64,000 bases of DNA from Pseudomonas sp. Q2-TVG4-2 (lineage in GTDB: Bacteria; Pseudomonadota; Gammaproteobacteria; Pseudomonadales; Pseudomonadaceae): contig NZ_LGLW01000005.1 in assembly GCF_013620795.1 (NCBI RefSeq), positions 372,001 through 436,000 on the forward strand, read 5' to 3'. The notes under the pieces were generated by a model. That model did no database searches. It saw nothing but the letters and a program-made list of their open reading frames with translations, and had not been told where the DNA came from. Positions 9,706 to 21,515 of the stretch are shown here, in pieces. A program made the position numbers and the translations under genes. Numbering within the stretch: position 1 is the stretch's first letter; each line of letters starts with the position of its first letter.

Positions 9706-10160
9706 TGAGGCACCCCCGACTCCGATACCTGGGCGCTCTTGCCCATGCGCATAAACGCCCCCACGACATGCGCGATCGGCTCGTTGATATCGCGCTGGTA
9801 TGCCACGCCACGTGTGAAAATCACGGTGGGCGTTACTCGGTAGCACTCGGCAAAGCCGAACACATCATGGTTCGGTTCCGCCGGATGCATGTAGTCAATG
9901 CGTAGATCCAGCGTCGGGCAAATTTCCAGTTCGGGCAGTGCACATGCCGTTGAAATGCCACAGGTGGTATCCATCAACGTGGTAATCGCGCCACCGTGGA
10001 TGCGTCCGCTGTCTGGATTACTGACGATCTTCTCGCTGTAAGGAAGGCGCAGCGTGAGCCCATTAGCATTGGCGTGTTCGACGGTCATGCCGAGCACCTG
10101 ACAGTGGCGTAACAGGGAAAGGAAGCGCTGGGTACGCTCCAGTATCAGACTATCGCTCAT
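9702..10160 (-). CDS. Hotdog-fold thioesterase (PaaI-like), first of pair
   Basis: A 152-aa hotdog thioesterase homologous in layout to the gene just downstream, with which it overlaps by 4 bp. The signature is GRIHGGAITTLMDTTCG, including the HGG turn and the catalytic-type Asp in the helix, followed by LDLRIDYMHPA in the strand that lines the substrate pocket. The adjacent pair suggests either a heteromeric hotdog or two related CoA-ester hydrolases; the sequence cannot decide. The starting Met (MSDSLILERTQRF) fits the family. Confidence 0.85.
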   Translation of the reverse strand: MSDSLILERTQRFLSLLRHCQVLGMTVEHANANGLTLRLPYSEKIVSNPDSGRIHGGAITTLMDTTCGISTACALPELEICPTLDLRIDYMHPAEPNHDVFGFAECYRVTPTVIFTRGVAYQRDINEPIAHVVGAFMRMGKSAQVSESGVPQ

Positions 10161-10216
10161 GCGAACTCTCGAATCGGAATCAAGCCGGGCAGTTTAACCT
10201 GCGTCGACGGAGGGCC

Positions 10217-10942
10217 CTATTCCTTGGGGCTGTCGACAGGCAAGGTTGGCGTAAACACCATCACCTCAAGCACATCGGAATGGAATTCGCGACGATACAG
10301 AATCAGTACCACTCCTGCCGTTACCCCCATGAAGAACCAGGGGTGAACAAACCAGGCCAGTGTGGCCATGCCGAAATAATAAGCACGCAGGCCGAAATTG
10401 AACTGGTTGGCCGCCATCGAAATGACCCGTGCCGCGCGTTCGGCGAAGGACTTGCGCTCCTGGTCGCTGACGTTGCGCTCGCCAGCCATGGGCGCCGAGG
10501 CGACCAGCACAGCGGCAAAGTTGTATTGCCGCATGCACCAGCTGAAGGTAAAGAAGGCATAAACAAAGACGACAGCCAATGCGAGCAGCTTGATCTCGGA
10601 AAGGCCCCGGCTAACGGGCTGGGCGAAGGGAAGATCAGCCAACAGCGAGACCGCTCGGTCGGAGGCGCCCAGTGCAGTGAGAACACCGGCCAGAATGATC
10701 AGCGTGCTGGAAGCGAAGAAGCTGGCATTACGCTCGAGATTGCCGATCACGTTGGCGTCGGCGATCCGGTTGTCACGCAACAGCATGCGGCGCATCCAAT
10801 CCTGACGGTATAAGTGCAACACGCTGGCCAGACAGGCAGTATCCCTGCCGCGCCAACTGGCGTACCGCGTATACCCGACCCAGCAAAGAATGAACCAGAC
10901 GACAGCGATCAGGTGCGGTAGAAGATGACTCGGAATAGACAT
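10217..10942 (-). CDS. DUF599 family inner-membrane protein
   Basis: A 241-aa multi-spanning membrane protein that resembles the DUF599 family, whose function is not established. Hydrophobic segments are visible at about residues 7-25, 75-92, 115-137 and 190-215. Between the first and second lies the conserved-looking stretch WMRRMLLRDNRIADANVIGNL, which begins the family's characteristic cytoplasmic part and runs on to NASFFASST. It lies 56 bp upstream of the thioesterase pair on the same strand, so co-transcription is possible. ATG 10942 is preceded by a G-rich ribosome site. Confidence 0.82.
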   Translation of the reverse strand: MSIPSHLLPHLIAVVWFILCWVGYTRYASWRGRDTACLASVLHLYRQDWMRRMLLRDNRIADANVIGNLERNASFFASSTLIILAGVLTALGASDRAVSLLADLPFAQPVSRGLSEIKLLALAVVFVYAFFTFSWCMRQYNFAAVLVASAPMAGERNVSDQERKSFAERAARVISMAANQFNFGLRAYYFGMATLAWFVHPWFFMGVTAGVVLILYRREFHSDVLEVMVFTPTLPVDSPKE

Positions 10943-11017
10943 AAAAGCCCCCGGGATACGCGCACCTGATTATAGCCAGATAATGCTCGTGATCCCTGCG
11001 TTTCAGCGGGATCGGTT

Positions 11018-12343
11018 TCAGCGCGCGCTCGTTCCACGGCTGGCCCGGGCGATGCCAAGCAACCGATCAACAGCAAAGGCGACCGCCAGAGTCACCAATA
11101 CCGGTATCAGCCAGCCCATGCTTTGGGCCGCCAGCGGCAAAGCCTTAAATCGTTCGGGTACCAGCTCGGTGAAACCGGCCGCAGAGAGACCATCGGCGAC
11201 GCCGAACACGAGTGTCACCGCCATCACCGGAGCGAACACCCGGCTCGGCGAGACCCACCAGCGGTCAAGCAGGCTCAGCGCCACCAGCATGATCGCCAGC
11301 GGATAAAGCCCGACCAGCACCGGCACCGACACACTGATCAATTGAGTAAGCCCCTGGTTCGACACCGCCAGGCTGAACAGTGTGAACACGATCACCACCG
11401 TGCGATAGCTGACTGGAACCAGGCTGCTGAAAAACTCGCCACAGGCGGTGGTCAGCCCGACCGCAGTGGTCAAGCATGCCAAGGTGATCACCACTGCCAG
11501 CAATAAGCTGCCGGTGGTACCGAATGTGTGCTGTACATAAGTGGTCAGGATCTGCACGCCGTTCTGCGCATCACCCGCGATGCCCTGGCTGGTGGCGCCG
11601 AGATAGAAAAGTGCCAGGTAAACGAGCGAAAGCCCTACGGCCGCGATGGCTCCAGCGATCATCGAATAGCGGGTTACGAGCACAGGCTCCGATACACCGC
11701 GATCACGGATGGCCGTGGCGATCACAATACCGAATACCAAGGCACCCAGCGTATCCATCGTCAGATAGCCTTCGAGAAAGCCTTTGAGCAACGGGCCATT
11801 GCGGTAGCTTTCGGCGGTACTGCCGATCTCGCCGGCCGGGGCGAATAAAGCGGCCCCGCCCAGTACCAGCAACGCCGCGAGAAGTACCGGCGTGATGAAC
11901 TTGCCGATCCGGTTGACCAGCTGGCCGGGATTCAGCACTAGAAACAGCGTGGCCGCGAAAAACAAGACCGTATAAACGAGCAGCGGCGTGGCCGAATCTC
12001 CGGTAAACGGTGCGACCCCCATTTCGAACGAGACCACGGCAGTGCGCGGCGTCGCGAATAGAGGGCCGATTGCAAGATAAACCGCAACCGCCAGCAGCGT
12101 TCCGGCGACACGCCCCAGCGGTGCAGTCAGCCTGTCCATCCCACCGCCCACTCGTGCCAGCGCCACCACTGTCAGCAGCGGCAAGCCGACACCTGTCAGC
12201 AAGAAGCCCACCGCTGCGAGCCAGATGGATTGCCCTGCGGCCAACCCGGCGCTGGGCGGGAAAATGATATTACCCGCGCCAAGAAATAGCGCGAATGTCA
12301 TGAATCCAAGAGCCAGCAGATCCAGGCCTTTCAATCGAGTCAT
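11018..12343 (-). CDS. brnQ: Branched-chain amino acid:cation symporter (BrnQ/BraB)
   Basis: A 441-aa LIVCS-family transporter with about 12 membrane spans, importing leucine, isoleucine and valine with sodium. The family N-terminus is clear: LLALGFMTFALFLGAGNIIFPP. The conserved TRYSMIAGAIAAVG and CLTTAVGLTTACGEFF follow. I start it at ATG 12343 (MTRLKGLDLLALGF); an in-frame GTG at 12358 would add five residues. It lies next to sucD, as braB does in P. aeruginosa PAO1, so braB is the likely orthologue name. It is separated from sucD by that operon's terminator and is therefore its own unit. Confidence 0.92.
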   Translation of the reverse strand: MTRLKGLDLLALGFMTFALFLGAGNIIFPPSAGLAAGQSIWLAAVGFLLTGVGLPLLTVVALARVGGGMDRLTAPLGRVAGTLLAVAVYLAIGPLFATPRTAVVSFEMGVAPFTGDSATPLLVYTVLFFAATLFLVLNPGQLVNRIGKFITPVLLAALLVLGGAALFAPAGEIGSTAESYRNGPLLKGFLEGYLTMDTLGALVFGIVIATAIRDRGVSEPVLVTRYSMIAGAIAAVGLSLVYLALFYLGATSQGIAGDAQNGVQILTTYVQHTFGTTGSLLLAVVITLACLTTAVGLTTACGEFFSSLVPVSYRTVVIVFTLFSLAVSNQGLTQLISVSVPVLVGLYPLAIMLVALSLLDRWWVSPSRVFAPVMAVTLVFGVADGLSAAGFTELVPERFKALPLAAQSMGWLIPVLVTLAVAFAVDRLLGIARASRGTSAR

Positions 12344-12570
12344 TTGGTTAGTCACCACCGCAAGAGGGGTTCTGGTACGGCGAACGCACCCAGGCGTGCT
12401 TTCCCGGCGCGATTCCCTGTCGAGCCGCCCAAGAAAAAAGGACGCACCTTAATGGAATTCCCCCTTTGGAGCGAGGGCTAGGGGTCTTTGGGGCAAAGAC
12501 GGCACAAAGACACTGCCTCGAAGCTAGCCCGGCGCTGCTGAAGCCAGACAAAAAACCGGCCGCAAAAACA

Positions 12571-12599
12571 AAAAAAAGCCAGTCAGACACCTGACTGGC
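12571..12599 (-). terminator. Terminator of the sdh-suc operon
   Basis: A 9-bp stem (GCCAGTCAG/CTGACTGGC) with a 4-nt loop, followed on the minus strand by seven T. It lies 22 bp past the sucD stop and closes the whole leftward TCA-cycle transcript. Confidence 0.93.
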
Positions 12600-12621
12600 A
12601 TTTATATCGCAGGTGGAAGAA

Positions 12622-13508
12622 TCAGCCCTGCTTGACTTCCCAGCCGGTCAGTTCCGCAAGCGCCTTGCCGATATCGGCAAGCGAACGCACGGTCTTCACA
12701 CCCGCGTCCTGCAGGGCTGCGAACTTCTCGTCAGCAGTACCCTTGCCACCGGAAATGATCGCACCAGCATGCCCCATGCGCTTGCCGGCAGGCGCAGTCA
12801 CGCCAGCAATGTAGGAAACAACCGGCTTGGTCACGTTGGCCTTGATATAGGCCGCGGCCTCCTCCTCAGCGGAGCCACCGATCTCACCGATCATCACGAT
12901 CGCTTCGGTCTGCGGGTCTTCCTGGAACAACTTGAGGATGTCGATGAAGGTCGAACCGGGGATCGGGTCACCACCGATGCCGACGCAGGTGGACTGACCG
13001 AAACCGGCGTCAGTGGTCTGCTTGACCGCTTCGTACGTCAATGTGCCGGAACGCGAAACGATACCGACCTTGCCGGGCAGGTGAATGTGGCCAGGCTGGA
13101 TACCGATCTTGCATTCGCCGGGAGTGATGACGCCCGGGCAGTTCGGCCCGATCAGGCGAACGCCCAGTTCGTCACACTTGATCTTCACTTCGAGCATGTC
13201 GAGGGTTGGGATGCCTTCGGTGATGCAGACGATCAGCTTGACGCCACCGAACGCCGCTTCGAGGATGGAGTCTTTGCAGAACGGCGCCGGCACGTAGATG
13301 ACGGAAGCTTCAGCACCGGTAGCCGCCACGGCTTCCTTGACGGTGTTGAATACCGGCAGGCCAAGGTGAGTAGTGCCGCCTTTGCCCGGCGTGACGCCGC
13401 CGACCATCTTGGTACCGTACTCAATAGCCTGTTCGGAGTGGAAGGTGCCCTGCGAGCCGGTAAAGCCCTGGCAGATGACCTTGGTGTCTTTATTGATCAG
13501 GACGCTCA

Positions 13509-13509
<1 letters not shown>
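12622..13509 (-). CDS. sucD: Succinyl-CoA synthetase alpha subunit
   Basis: A 295-aa subunit that binds CoA and carries the phosphohistidine intermediate of succinyl-CoA synthetase, the substrate-level phosphorylation step of the TCA cycle. The N-terminal Rossmann CoA-binding domain starts [20 protein letters not shown]. The second domain holds [15 protein letters not shown], and the active-site loop [18 protein letters not shown] has the histidine that is phosphorylated. Its ATG overlaps the sucC stop by one base (TAATG), which should couple translation of the two subunits at equal ratio. Last gene of the operon. Confidence 0.98.
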
Positions 13510-14675
<1,166 letters not shown>

Positions 14676-14774
14676 CTTAGCTACCGTTCGGTTTGATGTG
14701 CATCAGACGTTGCATGTATGCCGCGTCGCCTCAAGTCGCTGAAAACTATCGAAAACACCTTTCAGAGACCTGTC

Positions 14775-14835
14775 ATACCTTGTCTTGAAGGTATCGACGG
14801 CTTGCGACGTTCCCAGAGAAACGAGGCAAGCCGTC
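14775..14835 (-). promoter_or_regulatory. Paired hairpins between lpd and sucC
   Basis: Two adjacent inverted repeats lie in the lpd-sucC gap. One has a 10-bp perfect stem, GACGGCTTGC (14796-14805) with GCAAGCCGTC (14826-14835), and a 20-nt loop. The other has a 7-bp stem, ATACCTT/AAGGTAT (14775-14794). Neither has a T-run, so they look more like RNA-processing or mRNA-stability elements, or weak attenuators, than intrinsic terminators. Confidence 0.55.
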
Positions 14836-14853
14836 CTTTCTACCGCAGCGCTG

Positions 14854-16335
<1,482 letters not shown>

Positions 16336-16386
16336 TCAGCAAGCCCGGCTTCCGCCTAGCTTGTCGACCGCAGCCCGTGACGCTTG

Positions 16387-17610
16387 TTAGATGTCCAGCA
16401 GCAGACGGGCCGGATCTTCCAGCAGGTTCTTGATGGTCACCAGGAAGCTGACCGCTTCCTTACCGTCGATCAGACGATGATCGTAGGACAGCGCTAGGTA
16501 CATCATTGGTCGGATGACCACCTGACCGTTGACTGCCATTGGACGTTGCAAAATGTTGTGCATGCCCAGAATGGCGGCCTGCGGCGGGTTGACGATCGGG
16601 GTCGACATCATCGAACCGAAAGTACCGCCGTTGGTGATGGTGAACGTGCCACCCGTCATTTCATCGATCGACAGCTTGCCATCACGAGCCTTCTTACCGA
16701 AGGTGGCGATGCCGCTTTCAACTTCGGCCAGGTTCATCAGCTCCGCATTGCGCAGCACTGGCACAACCAGACCACGGTCACTGGAGACGGCGACACCGAT
16801 GTCCTGATAGCCGTGGTAAACGATGTCAGTGCCGTCGATAGAAGCATTGACCGCCGGGAAGCGCTTCAGCGCCTCGACGGAAGCCTTGACGAAGAAGGAC
16901 ATGAAGCCCAGGCGCACGCCGTTGTGCGTTTTCTCGAACAGGTCCTTGTACTTCGAACGCAGGGCCATGACTTCGGTCATGTCGACTTCGTTGAAGGTAG
17001 TCAGCATCGCCATGTTCGACTGTGCTTCGACCAGACGCTCGGCAACCTTAGCGCGCAGGCGGGTCATCGGCACGCGCTTCTCGGTGCGATCACCGGCAGC
17101 AGCGACAGGTGCAGTGGCGGCGCTGGCGGCAGGCTTGGCCGCAGCGGGCGCGGACTTCTTGGCTTCGATGGCGGCAACCAGATCTTCCTTGGTGACGCGA
17201 CCGTCTTTACCGGTGCCTTTGACACTGTTGGGGTCGATACCATTCTCTTCGGCAAGCTTGCGCGCGGCCGGCGCGAGGATGGCATCTTCACCCCCGCCAG
17301 CGGGCGCTGCTGCCGCAGCGGCAGGAGCGGCAGGAGCGGCAGGAGCTTCGGCCGGAGCAGCGCTGGCGGTAGCGCCGGCTTCTAACTTGCCGAGCAGCTC
17401 ACCGCTGAGCACCGTGTCACCTTCGTTCTTGACGATCTCAGTCAGAACACCGTCCGCTTCGGCCAGTACTTCCATTACGACTTTGTCGGTCTCGATGTCG
17501 ACGATCAGTTCGTCACGCTTGACCGCTTCGCCCGGCTGCTTATGCCAGGTGGCAACGGTGCCGTCAGCAACCGATTCCGGAAATTGGGGGGCTTTAATCT
17601 CGATAGCCAT
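16387..17610 (-). CDS. sucB: Dihydrolipoyllysine succinyltransferase (E2)
   Basis: The 407-aa core of the 2-oxoglutarate dehydrogenase complex. Domain order: one lipoyl domain (about residues 2-76, lipoylated Lys in [11 protein letters not shown]); an Ala/Pro-rich linker; a peripheral E3-binding domain (about 108-145, [20 protein letters not shown]); a second Ala-rich linker; and the catalytic acyltransferase domain ending with [13 protein letters not shown], which contains the active-site His and Asp. The single lipoyl domain fits an E2o rather than the multi-lipoyl E2p. It lies 68 bp downstream of sucA, with a hairpin in the gap. Confidence 0.98.
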   Translation of the reverse strand: MAIEIKAPQFPESVADGTVATWHKQPGEAVKRDELIVDIETDKVVMEVLAEADGVLTEIVKNEGDTVLSGELLGKLEAGATASAAPAEAPAAPAAPAAAAAAPAGGGEDAILAPAARKLAEENGIDPNSVKGTGKDGRVTKEDLVAAIEAKKSAPAAAKPAASAATAPVAAAGDRTEKRVPMTRLRAKVAERLVEAQSNMAMLTTFNEVDMTEVMALRSKYKDLFEKTHNGVRLGFMSFFVKASVEALKRFPAVNASIDGTDIVYHGYQDIGVAVSSDRGLVVPVLRNAELMNLAEVESGIATFGKKARDGKLSIDEMTGGTFTITNGGTFGSMMSTPIVNPPQAAILGMHNILQRPMAVNGQVVIRPMMYLALSYDHRLIDGKEAVSFLVTIKNLLEDPARLLLDI

Positions 17611-17643
17611 TAGCTGGGTCCTATTTGATTCGGTTTCTACATC

Positions 17644-17665
17644 GAGGCCGCGTTATCGCGGCCTC
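17644..17665 (-). promoter_or_regulatory. Intercistronic hairpin between sucA and sucB
   Basis: A perfect 9-bp GC-rich stem (GAGGCCGCG/CGCGGCCTC) with a TTAT-type 4-nt loop, 13 bp after the sucA stop. No T-run follows on the coding strand. It more likely stabilises or processes the message than terminates it. Confidence 0.6.
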
Positions 17666-17678
17666 TTGCGGGAGCGAT

Positions 17679-20510
17679 TTAAATGGTGAACGCGTCCTGC
17701 AGCAGCTTTTCCTGCTGCTCGGCATGCATGGAGGCGTAGCCGACTGCAGGCGCAGCAGAAGCTTCACGACCCGCGTATTGCAGGAACAGCTCCTTCTTGT
17801 GCGCGACGGCGACACGACGCATGTGATGCTGGCTGCAATACCATGCGCCCTGGTTCATCGGCTCTTCTTGACACCAGACGATGCTCTTGAGGTTCTGGTA
17901 CGGTGCAAGCACTTCGGCCAGATCGTCTTCCGGGAACGGGTAAAGCTGCTCGAGACGAATGACCGCGATATCTTCACGGCCTTCGTTGCGGCGCTTGTCC
18001 AGCAGATCGTAGTAGACCTTGCCACTGCACATGACTAAGCGTTCGACTTTGCTCGGCTCGATCTGATCGGTTTCCGGAATTACAGTCAGGAACGAGCCCT
18101 GAGTCAGCTCCTCCAGCGTCGAAGTCGCCAACTTGTGACGCAGCAACGACTTCGGCGTCAGGGCCACCAGCGGCTTGCGCAGCGGACGGATCGCCTGCCG
18201 ACGCAGCATGTGGTAGACCTGTGCCGGCGTGGTCGGCACGCAGACCTGAATGTTGTGCTCCGCGCACAGCTGCAGGTAGCGCTCCAGACGAGCGGATGAA
18301 TGCTCCGGACCCTGTCCTTCGTAGCCGTGCGGCAGCAGCATGGTCAGACCGCAAAGGCGACCCCACTTGTGCTCACCGCTCGTGATGAACTGGTCGATGA
18401 CGACCTGTGCACCGTTGGCGAAGTCACCGAACTGAGCTTCCCAGACTACAAGCGCGTTGGGCATGGTGGTGGCATAACCGTATTCGAACGCAAGCACGGC
18501 CTCTTCCGATAGGAAGGAGTCGTAGAGATCGAAGCGCGGCTGTCCTTCATACAGATGCTGCAGCGGAATGTACGTGCTGCCGTCTTTCTGGTTGTGCAGC
18601 GCGGCATGGCGATGCGAGAAGGTGCCGCGGCCCACATCCTGACCACTGATGCGCACCGGATGACCTTCGAACAACAGGGTCGCGTAGGCCAGTGTCTCGG
18701 CATAGCCCCAGTTGATTGCCAGGGCACCGGCCCCCATCTTCTGACGATCTTCGAGAATTTTGGAGACCTGACGCTGTACGACGAAGCCTTCTGGGATCGC
18801 CAGCATTTTGCCGGACAATTCCTGGAGGGCCTTCAGGTCGAAACGCGTATCGTGGCGGGCGGTCCAGGCATGACCCAGGTACGGACGCCAGTCAACGAAG
18901 AGCTCCTTGTTAGGTTCCTTGACCAGGCTCTTGACCACGTGCAAACCATTGTCCAGAGCGGTTCGATATTCATCGACCTTGCCTTGGACCTGAGCCTCTT
19001 CCAGCACTTTCGATTGGATCAGCGAATCGGCGTAGAGCTCGCGAGTGGTGCGCTGCTTGGCGATCTTCTGATACATGAGCGGCTGGGTGCCGCTCGGCTC
19101 GTCAGCTTCGTTGTGGCCGCGACGACGGTAGCAGATCAGGTCGATGACGATGTCGCGCTTGAACTGCATGCGATAATCGACGGCCAGCTGCGTGATGAAC
19201 AGAACAGCCTCGGGATCATCTGCGTTCACATGAAAGATCGGCGCCTGAATCATCTTCGCAACGTCGGTCGCGTACTCGGTGGAACGCGCATCTTCCTGCT
19301 TGTTCGTAGTAAAACCGACCTGGTTGTTGATCACGATCCGGATGGTACCGCCCGTGCGATAGGCACGAGTCTGGGACATCTGGAAGGTTTCCATCACCAC
19401 GCCCTGACCCGCTACAGCCGCATCACCGTGAATAGTGACTGGCAACACCTTGTCACCAATCGAATCACAACGGCGGTCCTGACGGGCACGAACGGAGCCC
19501 TCCACCACTGGCGATACGATTTCGAGGTGAGACGGATTGAACGCCATCGCCAAGTGGATTTCTCCACCTGGGGACATCACGTTCGAGGAGAAGCCTTGGT
19601 GATACTTGACGTCACCAGAGCTGAGCCCTTCGACCTTCTTGCCTTCGAACTCGTCGAAGAGGTCGCGCGGGTTTTTGCCGAAGGTGTTGACCAGCACGTT
19701 GAGTCGGCCGCGGTGGGCCATGCCGATAACGATTTCCTTGGTGCCGTACGAGCCGGAACGCTGGATGATTTCGTCTAGCAGCGGAATCAGACTCTCGCCG
19801 CCTTCCAGGCCGAAGCGCTTCGTCCCTGGATATTTGGTACCCAGGTACTTCTCAAGGCCTTCGGCCGCAGTCAGACGCTCGAGCAGATGGCTTTTGATTT
19901 CCGGCGAGAAGGCCGGACGCCCACGGACGCTTTCCAGGCGCTGGATGAACCAATTGCGCTGATCTGAATCGACGATATGGGTGAATTCAGCACCGATGGT
20001 GCGGCAATATGTCTCTTGCAGCGCCTGGTGTATATCACGCAAGGTGGCCTGATCTTTGCCCATGGCAAGGTCGCCGGTACGGAAAACCGTATCCAGGTCG
20101 GCGTCGGTCAAGCCATAGTTGTTAATGGCCAGATCAGCTGGCGCTGGGCGCTGTTGCAAGCCGAGCGGATCGAGCTGTGCAGCCTGATGGCCGCGCATCC
20201 GGTACGCCTGGATCAGACGCAGAACTTCGACCTGCTTCTTCTCATGCTCGCTACTGACGCTGCCTGCCGAAACAGGCTGGGCACGACGCTGGTTCTTGGC
20301 CAGCAGGACGAAGTGATCGCGAATTGTCGAATGCGATACGTCGGCCGCAGCCCCGCCACTCACGGGCAGCTTCTGGAAGTAGGTGCGCCACTCTTCGGGC
20401 ACAGCGTTGGGATCGTGCAGGTAGAGCTCATAAAGCTCTTCCACATAGGCAGCGTTACCACCGGATAGGTGGGCACTGTCCCACATGCGCTGCATTACGC
20501 TTTCTTGCAT
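17679..20510 (-). CDS. sucA: 2-oxoglutarate dehydrogenase E1
   Basis: A 943-aa thiamine-diphosphate decarboxylase that starts conversion of 2-oxoglutarate to succinyl-CoA. The start MQESVMQRMWDSAHLSGGNAAYVEELY is typical and includes the N-terminal segment that docks on SucB. Active-site landmarks: GMAHRGRLNVLVN, the ThDP/Mg segment HGDAAVAGQGVVMET, VNADDPEAV, the RRGHNEADEP loop, and HGYEGQGPEHSSARLERYLQ in the C-terminal half. An AAGGTGA ribosome site precedes the ATG. The 290-bp gap to sdhB could hold an internal promoter, but I see no convincing one. Confidence 0.98.
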   Translation of the reverse strand: MQESVMQRMWDSAHLSGGNAAYVEELYELYLHDPNAVPEEWRTYFQKLPVSGGAAADVSHSTIRDHFVLLAKNQRRAQPVSAGSVSSEHEKKQVEVLRLIQAYRMRGHQAAQLDPLGLQQRPAPADLAINNYGLTDADLDTVFRTGDLAMGKDQATLRDIHQALQETYCRTIGAEFTHIVDSDQRNWFIQRLESVRGRPAFSPEIKSHLLERLTAAEGLEKYLGTKYPGTKRFGLEGGESLIPLLDEIIQRSGSYGTKEIVIGMAHRGRLNVLVNTFGKNPRDLFDEFEGKKVEGLSSGDVKYHQGFSSNVMSPGGEIHLAMAFNPSHLEIVSPVVEGSVRARQDRRCDSIGDKVLPVTIHGDAAVAGQGVVMETFQMSQTRAYRTGGTIRIVINNQVGFTTNKQEDARSTEYATDVAKMIQAPIFHVNADDPEAVLFITQLAVDYRMQFKRDIVIDLICYRRRGHNEADEPSGTQPLMYQKIAKQRTTRELYADSLIQSKVLEEAQVQGKVDEYRTALDNGLHVVKSLVKEPNKELFVDWRPYLGHAWTARHDTRFDLKALQELSGKMLAIPEGFVVQRQVSKILEDRQKMGAGALAINWGYAETLAYATLLFEGHPVRISGQDVGRGTFSHRHAALHNQKDGSTYIPLQHLYEGQPRFDLYDSFLSEEAVLAFEYGYATTMPNALVVWEAQFGDFANGAQVVIDQFITSGEHKWGRLCGLTMLLPHGYEGQGPEHSSARLERYLQLCAEHNIQVCVPTTPAQVYHMLRRQAIRPLRKPLVALTPKSLLRHKLATSTLEELTQGSFLTVIPETDQIEPSKVERLVMCSGKVYYDLLDKRRNEGREDIAVIRLEQLYPFPEDDLAEVLAPYQNLKSIVWCQEEPMNQGAWYCSQHHMRRVAVAHKKELFLQYAGREASAAPAVGYASMHAEQQEKLLQDAFTI

Positions 20511-20705
20511 GTCTGGTCACCTTCGATAAGGAGACACCACCAGCGTGGAGACCGCAGCATGACTTCCCAAGTTCTGAAGCAGCGACCCAGGTAAAGCCAC
20601 TACGGACCGCGCAGATAGTTTCCGAGAACCACCCCGGATGCTCCTGCTGGTCATCAAATTTTCAGAGCGAAACCCCCGCTTTGTGAGCTGGGATTCCTAC
20701 TAAGA

Positions 20706-20738
20706 CTACGGCGCCGAGCTTGAACTACGGCGCCGTAG
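20706..20738 (-). promoter_or_regulatory. Inverted repeat between sdhB and sucA
   Basis: CTACGGCGCC (20706-20715) pairs with GGCGCCGTAG (20729-20738) across a 13-nt loop. The arms also contain the self-complementary GGCGCC. It sits 63 bp past the sdhB stop without a T-run. It may set different message levels for sdh and suc genes, or be a partial terminator. Confidence 0.5.
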
Positions 20739-20800
20739 GTGTCGCGGTGAAGCATTACCGGCCCGCGATTACGCGAATAATCACAGGCACCCATGGCACA

Positions 20801-21505
20801 TCAGGTTGCGCTCTGCAGCAGCATGTTGCGCACGTGACCAATTGCCTTGGTCGGGTTCAACCCTTTCGGGCAAACGCTCACGCAGTTCATGATGCCGCGG
20901 CAGCGGAACACACTGAACGGATCGTCCAGCGCAGCCAGACGGTTCTCGGTCTCAGTATCGCGGCTATCGGCCAGGAAACGGTAGGCCTGAAGCAGCGCAG
21001 CGGGGCCAAGGAACTTGTCCGGGTTCCACCAGAAGGACGGGCAGCTGGTCGAGCAGCAAGCGCACAGGATGCACTCGTACAGACCGTCAAGCTTCTCGCG
21101 ATCTTCCGGGCTTTGCAGACGTTCGATAGCCGGAGCCGGCGTATCGTTCATCAGATAAGGGCGAACCTTCTCGTACTGCTTATAGAAGATGCCCATATCA
21201 ACGGCCAAGTCACGAATAACTGGCAAACCAGGCAGCGGACGCACCACCAGCTTGTTGCCTTTGACCACAGCCGACAGCGGCGTGATGCAGGCAAGACCGT
21301 TCTTACCGTTCAGGTTCATGCCGTCGGAGCCGCAGACCCCTTCGCGGCAGGAGCGACGATAGGAGAAACCTTCGTCCTGCTCTTTGATGAGAGCCAGCAC
21401 GTCCAGCACCATCAGGTCTTTACCATCGGTATTGACCTGGAAGTCCTGCATGTACGGCTTTTCGTCTGTATCCGGGTTGTAGCGATAAACGCTCACTTGC
21501 AACAT
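20801..21505 (-). CDS. sdhB: Succinate dehydrogenase iron-sulfur subunit
   Basis: A 234-aa peripheral subunit that passes electrons from SdhA to ubiquinone at the membrane. Three cluster motifs are visible: the [2Fe-2S] ligands in CREGVCGSDGMN with a later Cys in NGLAC; the [4Fe-4S] group CILCACCSTSCPSFWW; and the [3Fe-4S] group in CRGIMNCVSVCPKGLNP. It starts 10 bp after the sdhA stop with a GAGGT ribosome site. Length and motif order are normal for a bacterial type-C SQR. Confidence 0.98.
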   Translation of the reverse strand: MLQVSVYRYNPDTDEKPYMQDFQVNTDGKDLMVLDVLALIKEQDEGFSYRRSCREGVCGSDGMNLNGKNGLACITPLSAVVKGNKLVVRPLPGLPVIRDLAVDMGIFYKQYEKVRPYLMNDTPAPAIERLQSPEDREKLDGLYECILCACCSTSCPSFWWNPDKFLGPAALLQAYRFLADSRDTETENRLAALDDPFSVFRCRGIMNCVSVCPKGLNPTKAIGHVRNMLLQSAT

Positions 21506-21515
21506 ATCGTCGACC

